A stretch of 64,000 nt of DNA from CAVVSD01 sp963757125 (GTDB lineage Bacteria; Actinomycetota; Thermoleophilia; Solirubrobacterales; Solirubrobacteraceae). The position numbers were made by a program, and so were the translations under genes. The stretch covers positions 1,302,001 through 1,366,000 of the forward strand of contig CAVWQP010000004.1 in the NCBI GenBank assembly GCA_963757125.1, in the 5' to 3' direction. This document shows positions 51,584 through 60,214 of the stretch, one piece after another; position 1 is the stretch's first letter; the number at the start of each line of letters is the position of its first letter. Below the pieces are notes generated by a model, which saw only the letters and a list, made by a program, of their open reading frames with translations, had not been told where the DNA came from and ran no database searches.

Positions 51584-52336
51584 CTAGACGCCGATCGTCG
51601 CTGCGCCGCTGGCGAGCCGCTCCGGCGCGCAGTCCGCGGCGCTCGCGGCGTCCTCGATCGAGGTCCGCCCGGCGGCGATCGCCGCGAGCGCGCCACCGGC
51701 GATGGCGGGGGACAGGCGCGGCAGGTCGCCGCGGCCGATCGCCGCGATCTCATCGGCGAACGGCGGCGGGTCGAGCCGCTGCCAGACGTCCATCGCGAGG
51801 CCGTCGTCGATCTCCCGGCGCAGCGCGTCGACCCTGCGGGAGAGTCGCAGGGTGCTGAGGCGGAACAGCGCCGCGAGCGCGGAGATCCCGTGCCGCGCGG
51901 CGATCCGCACGACGTCCTCGAGGGTCGGCTCGCCGTCGAGCATCGCCCGGACGCCCGCGGCCGGCGCCAGCAGCTCCGCCGCGAACGCGTTGGCCTGCAC
52001 CTCCCTGGAGTCCGTGCTGCGGCCGGAGAGCGTCGCGTAGGTGTCGACCGCGACGCCGGCGTCGTGGCCGCAGCGGACGTGGCCGGCCTCGTGCGCGAGC
52101 GTGAAGCGCATGCGCACCGGCGGGTGCGTGCCGTTGACCCACAGCACCGTGCGCTCGCCGTCGCGCCAGCAGCACCCGGCGATGTCGTCGGGGAGCGACG
52201 CCACGGCGACCGGGAGCCCGAGCCGGTCCTCGACGAGCCCGAGCAGCGACCCGACGGGCTCCTCCGGCGCCAGGCCGAGCTCAGCGCGCAGCTCGCGCGC
52301 CCGCTTCGCCCCGATGTTCGTGTCCCGCCCGGCCAC
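51584..52336 (-). CDS. ImmA/IrrE family metallo-endopeptidase
   Basis: 250 residues from GTG 52336. HExxH zinc motif in RFTLAHEAGHVRCGHDAG; downstream Glu in STDSREVQANAFAAELLAPA gives the third zinc ligand. ImmA/IrrE peptidases cleave an XRE-type repressor to switch on a mobile element or DNA-damage response. Here the XRE-like protein gene is the adjacent convergent neighbour. TACGGT is 10 bases before GTG. No integrase or phage genes near. Confidence 0.9.
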   Translation of the reverse strand: MAGRDTNIGAKRARELRAELGLAPEEPVGSLLGLVEDRLGLPVAVASLPDDIAGCCWRDGERTVLWVNGTHPPVRMRFTLAHEAGHVRCGHDAGVAVDTYATLSGRSTDSREVQANAFAAELLAPAAGVRAMLDGEPTLEDVVRIAARHGISALAALFRLSTLRLSRRVDALRREIDDGLAMDVWQRLDPPPFADEIAAIGRGDLPRLSPAIAGGALAAIAAGRTSIEDAASAADCAPERLASGAATIGV

Positions 52337-52355
52337 GGCGCGGGGGACCGTAGCG

Positions 52356-53898
52356 CTACCGCGAGAGCACGCGGTCCAGCACCGCGGCCACCTCGGCCGC
52401 ATCCGGTGCCCGCGCCGACCGCCAGGCGACGATCCCGTCCGGACGCACGAGCGACGCGCCGGCCGGGCCGATGCCGTAGGCGTCGGCGAAGCCGGGGGCG
52501 TCCACGCGGTGCGTGGTGACGCCGTCGACCACGACGTCGCCCCCGTCGGGCCCGACGAGCAGGACGAACCCGCCCCCGAGGAGGTCGAGCGTCGACCCGT
52601 CGCCGACCGGCACGTGCGGCGCGCGCGAGCCGGGGCGCCCGCGCGACGTCGAGGGGTGCTCGATGACGGCGCCGTCATCGCCGGGCTCGGGGACGACGGC
52701 GCTCGAGTGCACCAGCGTGCCGATCTCGATCGAGAGGTCGTCGATCGGCGGCTCCACGTCGTCGGTGCCGCGCTCGGGGACGACGCGGCTCGCGTAGCGC
52801 GTGTAGGCCTGCTCGATCGTCATGCCGCCCGAGCGGCCGGCGCTCGGCGTCGTAGGTGTCGAGCAGCGCCGGGCCGGCGTCGCCCTTCACGACCGCTGCG
52901 AGCTTCCACGCGAGGTTGTGCGCGTCCTGGACGCCGGTGTTGCCGCCGAAGCCGCCGTTGGGCGGGACGACGTGCGCGGCATCGCCGGCGAGGAAGACGC
53001 GTCCCTCGGCGAACCGCGTCGCGACGTTCGCCTCGGCCTGCCAGTGCGCGACGTCGAGAACCTCCATGGGCATGTCCGCGCCGATCGCCGCGGCGAGCAG
53101 CTCGCGTGCGCGCGCCTCGTCCATGCCGTCGACGACGTTGACCGCCTCCTCCGTCGTCACGTCCGCACCGACGGTGTTGACGACGAGGAACCCCTTGCCG
53201 CCGGTGCGGTTGAGCCGGAAGAACCCGCGCAGCATCGGGTTGTGCACGTAGATGACGCCCTGGTTGCGGTCCTGCAGCAGCGGCCCGCAGTCGGCGCGGA
53301 AGTAGATCGTGACGCTGCGCGAGAGCAGGCCGTAGCCCTCCATCTCGATGCCGAGCCGGTTGCGCGTCGGGCTGCGGTTGCCGTCGGCGGCGACGACGTA
53401 TCGCGCCCGCACGGTGCTCTCGGTGTCCTCCTCGAGGTCGCGCAGCGTCACGGTGGCGCCCTCGGCGTCCTGCTCGAGACCCACCGCCTCGACGCGGTTG
53501 CGCAGCGTCGCCCCCAGCTCCAGCGCACGCTCCCGCAGCAGCGGCTCGAGCGCGTCCTGGTCGAGGAACAGCCGGTGCGTGGGGCTGAAGCCCTCGATCC
53601 CCTCGTTCACGTCGGCGATATAGACCGCGAGCTCGCGGCCGGCGAGGGACTCCACCGCGTTGATCCCGCCGCGCGGGTGGTAGGTGCGCAGGGACGTCTC
53701 GCGCGCGGCGTCCTCCAGCCCGAGCTGGCGCAGGATCTCCATCGTGCGCAGCTGGAAGTGGCCGGCGCGCGGGTGGATCGCGGTCCCCGCGTGGCGCTCG
53801 ACGGACAGCGACGCCACGCCGTGGTGGCCGAGCAGCGCCGCGGTGGTCAGCCCGACCAGGCTGCCGCCGATGATCAGGACGGGGATCTCCTCGCTCAT
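52356..53898 (-). pseudogene. FAD-dependent aromatic hydroxylase (PheA/TfdB-like), frameshifted
   Basis: About 514 codons if repaired. N-terminal FAD motif PVLIIGGSLVGLTTAALLGHHG, FAD-binding DG motif RYVVAADGNRSPTRNRLGI and GDAAHVVPPNGGFGGNTGVQDAHNLAWKLA (GD motif). At about 52829 the frame changes: ERRPLGR continues as MTIEQAYTRYASRVVPERG in another frame. Removing a C restores it. C-terminal thioredoxin-like domain region GGGFVLLVGPDGGDVVVDGV. ATG 53898 has TAGCGT 7 bases upstream. Confidence 0.85.
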
Positions 53899-53905
53899 GG
53901 GCGCG

Positions 53906-53911
53906 ACGCTA
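53906..53911 (-). promoter_or_regulatory. Leaderless -10 (TAGCGT) of the FAD monooxygenase
   Basis: Minus-strand TAGCGT, 7 bases before ATG 53898. Confidence 0.5.
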
Positions 53912-53936
53912 GACCGGGGACGCATCATGTGACCAC

Positions 53937-53961
53937 TGAATCTCGTGATGCGCGATATTCA
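53937..53961. promoter_or_regulatory. Candidate LysR operator
   Basis: TGAATCTCG-N7-CGATATTCA, a 9-bp inverted repeat with one mismatch, in the divergent gap between the FAD monooxygenase and the LysR gene. It overlaps an in-frame ATG at 53961, which argues for the LysR start at 53970. Such T-N11-A-type boxes are the usual LysR sites. Confidence 0.65.
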
Positions 53962-53969
53962 TGGGCGCA

Positions 53970-54875
53970 ATGAACCTCGGTGGGATCGACCTCAACCTCC
54001 TCGTGGCGCTCGATGCGCTCCTGAGCGAGCGCAGCGTGACGCGCGCGGCGCAGCGGGTCGGGCTCAGCCAGCCCGGCATGAGCAACGCGCTCGCCAGGCT
54101 GCGCCGGGTGTTCGGCGATCCGCTGCTCGTGCGCCGCGGCGCCGCGCTCGTGCCGACGGCACGCGCCGAGGCGCTGGCCGGGCCGGTGCGGGAGGCGCTC
54201 GCGCTCATCAGCGGCGCGATCGACGCGCCCGCGGCCTTCGACCCTGCACGCGACCACCGCTCGTTCCGGGTCAGCTGCTCGGACTACTCGGTCCTCATGC
54301 TCATCGGCCCGCTCGTCCGCGGCCTCGCCGCCGACGCCCCCGGCGTGGCGGTCGAGGTCGTCCCGCGCCTCCCGGATGCGGGCCGGGCGCTGGATCGCGG
54401 GGAGGTCGACCTCGTCATCGAGCCGCCGGAGATCATGCGCCGCGGCGACCTGCCGGGCCTCCGGCTCTGGGACGACACCTGGATGTGCTGCGTGTGGGAC
54501 GGCAACACCCGCGTCGGCGACAGCCTGGACCTCGACACCTACACCGGGCTCGGGCACCTGATCTACTCGATGGGCGGCGCCGGCCAGCCGGTCGCGCTCC
54601 CCGACCTGCACCTCGCGCGCCTCGGCGTGCAGCGGCGCATCGAGGTGAGCGTCGAGAGCTTCCTGCTCGCGCCGTTCCTGCTGCAGGGGACCGACCTCGT
54701 CACGCTCGTGCCGGCGCGCGCCGAGGCCTTCCTGCGGCGGACGGGCGCGATCCGGATCCTCGCGCCGCCGATCGAGTTCCCGCCCCTCGTCGAGACGCTG
54801 TGGTGGCACCCGCGGGCCGCGGCGGACCCGGGCCACGCATGGCTGCGCGACCGGATGCGGCAGGTCGCGCCGTGA
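53970..54875 (+). CDS. LysR family transcriptional regulator
   Basis: 301 residues from ATG 53970 (MNLGGIDLNLLVALDALLSE). Winged HTH at residues 1-60: SVTRAAQRVGLSQPGMSNALARLRRVFGDPLLVRRG, the NodD/DntR-like subgroup. C-terminal effector domain FRVSCSDYSVLMLIGPLVRG. Likely controls the divergent FAD monooxygenase in response to an aromatic or related inducer. It may autoregulate through the overlapping palindrome. The next gene lies 12 bases after the stop. Confidence 0.93.
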   Translation: MNLGGIDLNLLVALDALLSERSVTRAAQRVGLSQPGMSNALARLRRVFGDPLLVRRGAALVPTARAEALAGPVREALALISGAIDAPAAFDPARDHRSFRVSCSDYSVLMLIGPLVRGLAADAPGVAVEVVPRLPDAGRALDRGEVDLVIEPPEIMRRGDLPGLRLWDDTWMCCVWDGNTRVGDSLDLDTYTGLGHLIYSMGGAGQPVALPDLHLARLGVQRRIEVSVESFLLAPFLLQGTDLVTLVPARAEAFLRRTGAIRILAPPIEFPPLVETLWWHPRAAADPGHAWLRDRMRQVAP

Positions 54876-54887
54876 CAGCATGCGCGG

Positions 54888-56222
54888 ATGGCGCTTCGCA
54901 TCACGTCGCCCGGCGATCCCGGCTGGGACACCGAGCGGGCGACGTTCAACCTCCTCGACGACCAGCGTCCTGCCGCGGTGGCGGTGGCGCAGGACACCGA
55001 CGACGTCGTCGCCGCCGTGCGGCACGCCGCCGAGCGCGGCCTGGCGATCGCGCCGCAGCTCACCGGGCACGGCGCGTCGGCGATGGAGCCGGTGGGTGAC
55101 GACGTCCTCCTCTTGAGGACGACCGGCCTTCGCGACGTCGTGATCGACGCCCCGGCGCGGACCGCCCGCGTCGGCGCCGGCGCGCTGTGGAGCGACGTCG
55201 TCGGCCGGGCGTCCGAGCTGGGGCTCGCCGCGCTGCACGGCTTCTCGCCCGACGTCGGCGTCGTCGGCTACACGCTGGGCGGCGGTCACGGCTGGTACGC
55301 CCGCGCCCACGGCCTCGCATCCAGCGCGGTGACGGCCGCGGACGTCGTGCTCGCCGACGGGAGCCGGGTCCGCGCGGACGCCGACCACGAGCCCGACCTG
55401 CTGTGGGCCCTGAAGGGCGGTGGCGGCAACCTCGGCGTCGTGACGGCGCTCGAGTTCGGTCTCGTGCCCGTGCCCGAGCTGCAGGCCGGGACGCTGTTCT
55501 TCCCCTGGGAGCGCTCGGCGGAGGTGCTCCACGCGTGGCACGCCTGGACCGCGCAGGCCCCCGAGGCCGCGACCTCCGTCGGCCGCATGATCAGCCTGCC
55601 GCCGCTCCCGGAGCTCCCGGATGAGCTGCGCGGACGGTCCTTCGCGACGATCGAGGTCGCCCTGCTCGGCACGGAGGCCGAGGCCGCGGAGCTCCTCGCG
55701 CCGCTGCGCGCGCTCGGACCGGAGATCGACATGGTCGCGTCGATGGCGCCGGCCGGCCTCTCGCGGATGCACATGGACCCGGCGGCCCCGCTGCCCTACC
55801 GCTCGACGCACCTGCTGCTGGGCGAGCTGGGGCCCGCCGCGATCGACGCCTGGGTGGCGGCCGCGGGCCCGGACTCGGGCACCTCGCTGACGGCCGTCGA
55901 GCTGCGCCACCTCGGCGGCGCGCTCGGCCGGCCGGTGGACGCCGCGCTGCCGTCGCTGCCGGGCGAGTTCCTGCTCTTCGGCGTCGGCGCGCCGCTGCCG
56001 CCCGCCGACCTGCCCGCCGTCGAGCGGGGTCTCGCGGTCGTCCACGACGCCCTCGAGGACCACGCGACGGGCGTCCTGCTCCCGTTCGTCGAGCAGCCGG
56101 CCGATGCGTCCGCCGGCTACCCCCCGGACGCCTGGCGGCGGTTGACCGAGGTGCGCGAGCGGTACGACCCGGAGGGGCGGATGCGTGCGAACCACGCCGT
56201 CCCGTCATCGAACGCAGTCTGA
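54888..56222 (+). CDS. FAD-binding oxidoreductase, berberine-bridge/PCMH type
   Basis: 444 residues. FAD-binding PCMH domain (APQLTGHGASAMEPVGDDVLLLRT, LHGFSPDVGVVGYTLGGGHGWYARAHG) and C-terminal segment EVRERYDPEGRMRANHAV, the BBE tail. It normally uses covalent FAD through His/Cys; the His position in GHGASA is present but covalent attachment cannot be shown. Oxidises an alcohol or amine substrate. In the LysR-linked cluster with ABM and FAD monooxygenase genes. Confidence 0.92.
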   Translation: MALRITSPGDPGWDTERATFNLLDDQRPAAVAVAQDTDDVVAAVRHAAERGLAIAPQLTGHGASAMEPVGDDVLLLRTTGLRDVVIDAPARTARVGAGALWSDVVGRASELGLAALHGFSPDVGVVGYTLGGGHGWYARAHGLASSAVTAADVVLADGSRVRADADHEPDLLWALKGGGGNLGVVTALEFGLVPVPELQAGTLFFPWERSAEVLHAWHAWTAQAPEAATSVGRMISLPPLPELPDELRGRSFATIEVALLGTEAEAAELLAPLRALGPEIDMVASMAPAGLSRMHMDPAAPLPYRSTHLLLGELGPAAIDAWVAAAGPDSGTSLTAVELRHLGGALGRPVDAALPSLPGEFLLFGVGAPLPPADLPAVERGLAVVHDALEDHATGVLLPFVEQPADASAGYPPDAWRRLTEVRERYDPEGRMRANHAVPSSNAV

Positions 56223-56231
56223 GGAGACGAC

Positions 56232-56528
56232 ATGTCCGTGAAGCTGGGGTTGGTGGCCTTCCTGGAGGCCAAGCCGGACAAGGCCGAGGAGCTCGGCGCG
56301 TTCCTGCAGCAGGGCAGGGAGCTGGCGGCGGCCGAGGAGGGAACGGTCACCTGGTACGCCTTCCGCGTGAACGAGACGACGTTCGGCATCTTCGACACCT
56401 TCGAGACCGAGGACGGCCGCCAGGCCCACCTCAACGGCGAGATCCCCAAGGCGCTCGGTCAGGTCGGCGGCGATCTGCTCGCGAAGGACCCGGACATCCG
56501 CCCGCTCGACATCATCGCCGTGAAGTAG
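56232..56528 (+). CDS. Antibiotic-biosynthesis monooxygenase (ABM) domain protein
   Basis: 98 residues. Dimeric alpha-beta barrel: KLGLVAFLEAKPDKAEELGAFL, EEGTVTWYAFRVNETTFGIFDTFETEDGRQAHLNG. Cofactor-free quinone-forming oxygenase or heme-degrading family. Has GAGGAGA 5 bases before ATG. With a FAD monooxygenase and BBE oxidase it suggests an aromatic/polyketide oxidation cluster. Confidence 0.9.
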   Translation: MSVKLGLVAFLEAKPDKAEELGAFLQQGRELAAAEEGTVTWYAFRVNETTFGIFDTFETEDGRQAHLNGEIPKALGQVGGDLLAKDPDIRPLDIIAVK

Positions 56529-56592
56529 CCGGCGTCAGCCCCGCAAACCCCGCAATCCGGAGGTACGATCTGCGCCCCGACCGGGAGGGGCG

Positions 56593-57330
56593 ATGGAGGA
56601 GCTCGAGGCGCGCGACTACCGCGCAGCCCTGAGGGTGGTCGAGTCGGTCTCGCGGGCGAACACGCTCGAGGGGTTCCGGCATGCCACGCTCGACGCGTTC
56701 GCGACCGAGCTCGGCTACCGCGACCTGACCTTCTTCGTCGGCGCGACGGCGGAGGACGCGTTCGCCGACGCCAGCCCGGCCGTCCTCGGACGTGCCGGCC
56801 GGATGCTCGACCAGTACGTGTGCGGCTACTGGCGCGAGGACGTGTACGCGCGCCCGCAGGCGCTCGCGATGTTCCGCACGCGCTCGGCCGTCGCGCTGCG
56901 CGAGCTGCCGCGCCCGGCGAGCACCGGGGAGCATCGCTACGTCGAGCAGTTCCTCGTCGCGAACCACATCCACGACGAGATCGGGATCAAGCTCGACACC
57001 GGCGGGACCGGCGTCGCACTCATCGGGGTCCTGGGCGATGGGCGGCGGCCGTTCGGGCCGCGCGACGTCGCCCGGCTGGAGCTGCTGACGGGCCCGCTGT
57101 CGGGCATCCTGCGCTTCTTCACGCGGGCGGAGCGGCGCACCGCGGAGCGCCCGGCGCTGTCGCCGCGCGAGCGCGAGGTCGCTGAGCTCGTCGCCGGCGG
57201 CCTGACCAACCGCGAGATCGCGCGCACGCTGTCCATCGGTGAGCCGACGGTGAAGAAGCACGTGACCCGCGCGCTGGCTGCGACGGGCTGCTCGAGCCGC
57301 ACGCAGCTCGCGATCACGTGGCGCGGCTGA
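56593..57330 (+). CDS. LuxR family regulator
   Basis: 245 residues. N-terminal autoinducer/PAS-like region (RVVESVSRANTLEGFRHATLDAFATE) and C-terminal HTH LSPREREVAELVAGGLTNREIARTLSIGEPTVKKHVTRAL. A GGGAGGGGC site lies 5-6 bases before ATG 56593. No N-acyl-homoserine lactone synthase is nearby. Likely regulator of the preceding oxidase cluster or the following transpeptidase; neither is shown. Confidence 0.9.
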   Translation: MEELEARDYRAALRVVESVSRANTLEGFRHATLDAFATELGYRDLTFFVGATAEDAFADASPAVLGRAGRMLDQYVCGYWREDVYARPQALAMFRTRSAVALRELPRPASTGEHRYVEQFLVANHIHDEIGIKLDTGGTGVALIGVLGDGRRPFGPRDVARLELLTGPLSGILRFFTRAERRTAERPALSPREREVAELVAGGLTNREIARTLSIGEPTVKKHVTRALAATGCSSRTQLAITWRG

Positions 57331-58016
57331 CGCGGGTCCTGGTCGCCGCCGCCGTGCTGTGCGTCCTCGGCGCGACGGCGGCGCCGCCCGCCGCCGCGCA
57401 GCCGCCGCCGCCGACGCGCTGGGCCTACCCCGCGGGCGACGGCTGGGCCCGCAGCCGCCCGGAGCCGGCGGCCCCCCGCGTGCAGCGGCTGCGGCGGCTC
57501 ACCGAGGACGGCTTCCCCGAGCTGTACGTCGTGCTCCGCGAGCGTGTCGGGCCCGACGGCTCGCTCTGGGTGCAGATCCGGCTTCCGATGCGTCCCAACG
57601 GCACGACGGGCTGGGTCCTGCGCCGCCGGCTCGGCGCGTGGCACACCGTCCGCACCGCGCTGGAGATCGACCGCGGGACCCTGCACGCCGTCCTGCGACG
57701 CGACGGCCGGGTGATCTGGAGCGCGCGCGTCGGCGTCGGCGCTCCGGGGACGCCGACGCCCGTCGGGCGGTTCTACGTCCGCGAGAAGATCCACAACCTG
57801 CGCGGCGACCCGCTCTACGGGCCGTGGGCGATCGGCACGAGCGCCTACTCGCGCCTGTCGGAGTGGCCCGGCGGCGGGGTGATCGGCATCCACGGGACCG
57901 ACCAGCCCGGCCTGATCCCGGGGCGGCCGTCGCACGGCTGCGTGCGCCTACGCAACGCCGACGCCACCGAACTCGTGCAGAAGCTCCCGCTGGGGACCCC
58001 GATCTGGATCCACTGA
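57318..58016 (+). CDS. L,D-transpeptidase, YkuD domain
   Basis: 232 residues from GTG 57318, overlapping the LuxR gene by 13 bases. Signal peptide (LVAAAVLCVLGATAAPPAAAQ), a short SH3-like region (RAYPAGDGWARSRPE-like, GPDGSLWVQIRLPMRPNGTTGWVLRR), and the YkuD domain with HGTDQPGLIPGRPSHGCVRLRN: the catalytic His and Cys (SHGCVRL) are intact. Crosslinks peptidoglycan meso-DAP residues. Functional counterpart of the frameshifted gene at 33240. Confidence 0.93.
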   Translation: MARLTRVLVAAAVLCVLGATAAPPAAAQPPPPTRWAYPAGDGWARSRPEPAAPRVQRLRRLTEDGFPELYVVLRERVGPDGSLWVQIRLPMRPNGTTGWVLRRRLGAWHTVRTALEIDRGTLHAVLRRDGRVIWSARVGVGAPGTPTPVGRFYVREKIHNLRGDPLYGPWAIGTSAYSRLSEWPGGGVIGIHGTDQPGLIPGRPSHGCVRLRNADATELVQKLPLGTPIWIH

Positions 58017-58065
58017 CGGCGTACGGACTACGGTCCTCGTCGACGTCCACGCGGGGGGCAGAGCG

Positions 58066-60213
58066 ATGTCGGTATGGCGCCGGGCAGTCGTCGTTGCGGT
58101 GGCCGGAGCGGGGTTCGCCCTCGCGGTGACGCCGGTCGCACAGGCCGGAACGTCGTCGCAGCCGACGCGGCTCGTCACGTTCGTCGCGCGCACCTGCCCG
58201 AGCTACACCGACATCGCGGCGAACCGCGCGCGCAACAACATCCAGGAGAGCCTGCAGGACCTCGGGGCCGACACGCTCTACAACGCCGGCGATGCCGTCA
58301 GCCCGGCCGTCGAGCAGGCCCAGCAGCCGAACTGCACGCCGCTGCCGGACTGGAGCTTCACGATGGGCAAGGGCTACGCGTCGCGCGCCGTGACCGGACC
58401 CTGGGGCGCGCTGTCGGTCGTCACCGGCCCGTTCGCGGGCGACATCGTGACGAAGACGAGCGTCCCGCTGCTCGACCGCAACGGCGACGACACCGGGCAG
58501 ACGCTCGCCGGCGCCGTGACGGTTCCGCTGACCGCGGACCAGATCGCGCTGGCCGCGAAGGCCAACTCGCTGTGGGCCCAGGGCGGCACGCCGACCGATC
58601 CCGTGCTGAACGGGCAGTACCCGGGCAAGTTCGGCTTCGGCGCGCTGCGCTGCGCGGTCGACGTGCTCAACGGGGACAACGTCGAGTGGATCGGCTACCC
58701 GACCGGCGCGAAGCACGTCTTCTGCTACGCCTACTACGTCGTCCCGCCGCCGACGAGCGGGACCATCGTCATCCGCAAGGTCGTGGACGACCCGGCTGCC
58801 ACCGCCACGCAGTCGTTCGGCTTCCAGGGCGACATCTCCTACACGTCCGACCAGCGCTTCGCGATCGCGGCGTCGGCGGGTACGCCGGGCTCGGCGACCT
58901 TCTACCGCGCGGCGGGCCAGACGTGGTCGTGGCGCGAGCTGGACCTTCCCGGATGGACGCGGTCGGGGCTGTCGTGCGCGTCGAAGACGGGCGCGAGCCA
59001 GACGCGGACCGACGCCGCGACCGGCGCCGTCTCGGTCGATCTCGCGGCGGCGGACACGGTCACGTGCACCCACACCGACAGGCCCGTGCCGCCGCCGTCC
59101 GGCCTGCTGCTCTCCAAGGTCACGCGCGACGGGATCGGGAGCTTCGACTTCGACGTGTCCGGACCCGACAACGCCTCCCAGACCATCGCGACGACCGAGC
59201 CGGGCACGCCGGTGGCAGGTCAGCAGCTGACGCTGACGCCGGGGACGTACGGCGTGGCCGAGCGGCCGCCGGCGCCCGCGCCGGCAGGCAGCTGGTCGCT
59301 CGCGCGCGTCACCTGCAACGGCCAGAAGCAGGACCTCCCCCTCACGGTGACGCTCGTCTCCGGAAAGGGCACGGCGTGCCAGTTCACCAACGTGTTCACG
59401 CCCGGCGGCTCGATCACGCTGCGCAAGCGCACCGAGGGCGCCGCCGGCGCGGCGGACTTCATCATCCGGCCGATCTCGCAGCCCGCGCTGAGCTTCGAGC
59501 AGCGCGCGGAGACCAGCGGCTCGGGCGAGACCGCGCTCGCGACGGGGGACGACACGTCGGCGCTCGCGCTGGGCCGCTACGAGATCGTGGAGCTCGGGCC
59601 CGCCGCGCGCGCCGGTGGACACTGGACCCTGGAGTCGGTGCTGTGCGACGGGGTGCCGGTCGGCAACGCGCAGGGCCGCACGGTCGTGACCCTCGGCGAG
59701 GTCGATCCGAGCGTGGACTGCACCTTCGTGAACCGCTTCTCGCCGACGCCCGAGCCCGACAACCCGAGCGCGCCGCCGACGACGCCGGACACCGGCGTCG
59801 CGGGGCAGGGTGTCGCGGGGCCGTTCGCCGACGTGTCGGTGACGAAGACCGTCTCGCCGCGCGTCGCGCGCGCCGGGGGGACGCTCCACTACACGATCGT
59901 CGTGCGCAACGCCGGCTCCGGGACCGCCTACGACGTGGTGGCCTCGGAGGTCGACCCGCACAGCGACCAGGCGCTCGCCCTGCACACGACCAAGGGCGAC
60001 TGCCGCGGCACACGGCCGGCGCGCTGCGTCGTCGGGACGCTGCGCAAGGGCCAGCGGGCGACCATCACGGTCGACGTGCCCGCTACGCGCCTGGGGCGGA
60101 CGCGCAACCGCGTCGCCGTGACGTCCTCCACCTCGGACCCCAACCTGAGCAACAACCGCGCCGGCGCACTGGCGATCGTCCTGCCGTCGCTCTCGCCCCG
60201 CTTCACCGGCTGA
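58066..60213 (+). CDS. Large secreted repeat protein with SdrD-like/DUF11 domains
   Basis: 715 residues. Signal peptide (VVVAVAGAGFALAVTPVAQAG). Contains a unique N-terminal domain (about 30-235), three or four prealbumin-like domains with the recurrent Cys pattern (KVVDDPAATATQSFGFQGD, LLLSKVTRDGIGSFDFDVSGPDNASQTI, TLRKRTEGAAGAADFIIRP), a Pro/Thr linker (EPDNPSAPPTTPDTG) and a C-terminal DUF11 domain (ADVSVTKTVSPRVARAGGTLHYTIVVRNAG). No LPXTG or membrane anchor, so released or wall-bound by other means. Probably adhesive or surface-structural. Confidence 0.88.
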   Translation: MSVWRRAVVVAVAGAGFALAVTPVAQAGTSSQPTRLVTFVARTCPSYTDIAANRARNNIQESLQDLGADTLYNAGDAVSPAVEQAQQPNCTPLPDWSFTMGKGYASRAVTGPWGALSVVTGPFAGDIVTKTSVPLLDRNGDDTGQTLAGAVTVPLTADQIALAAKANSLWAQGGTPTDPVLNGQYPGKFGFGALRCAVDVLNGDNVEWIGYPTGAKHVFCYAYYVVPPPTSGTIVIRKVVDDPAATATQSFGFQGDISYTSDQRFAIAASAGTPGSATFYRAAGQTWSWRELDLPGWTRSGLSCASKTGASQTRTDAATGAVSVDLAAADTVTCTHTDRPVPPPSGLLLSKVTRDGIGSFDFDVSGPDNASQTIATTEPGTPVAGQQLTLTPGTYGVAERPPAPAPAGSWSLARVTCNGQKQDLPLTVTLVSGKGTACQFTNVFTPGGSITLRKRTEGAAGAADFIIRPISQPALSFEQRAETSGSGETALATGDDTSALALGRYEIVELGPAARAGGHWTLESVLCDGVPVGNAQGRTVVTLGEVDPSVDCTFVNRFSPTPEPDNPSAPPTTPDTGVAGQGVAGPFADVSVTKTVSPRVARAGGTLHYTIVVRNAGSGTAYDVVASEVDPHSDQALALHTTKGDCRGTRPARCVVGTLRKGQRATITVDVPATRLGRTRNRVAVTSSTSDPNLSNNRAGALAIVLPSLSPRFTG

Positions 60214-60214
60214 G

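Noticed and set aside
53961..53969. ATG 53961 as the LysR start
   Set aside because: It is inside the inverted repeat thought to be the operator, and the family N-terminus fits ATG 53970 better.
58066..60213. Sortase-anchored surface protein
   Set aside because: No LPXTG motif or C-terminal hydrophobic anchor; the protein ends in a DUF11-type domain and a short hydrophilic tail.
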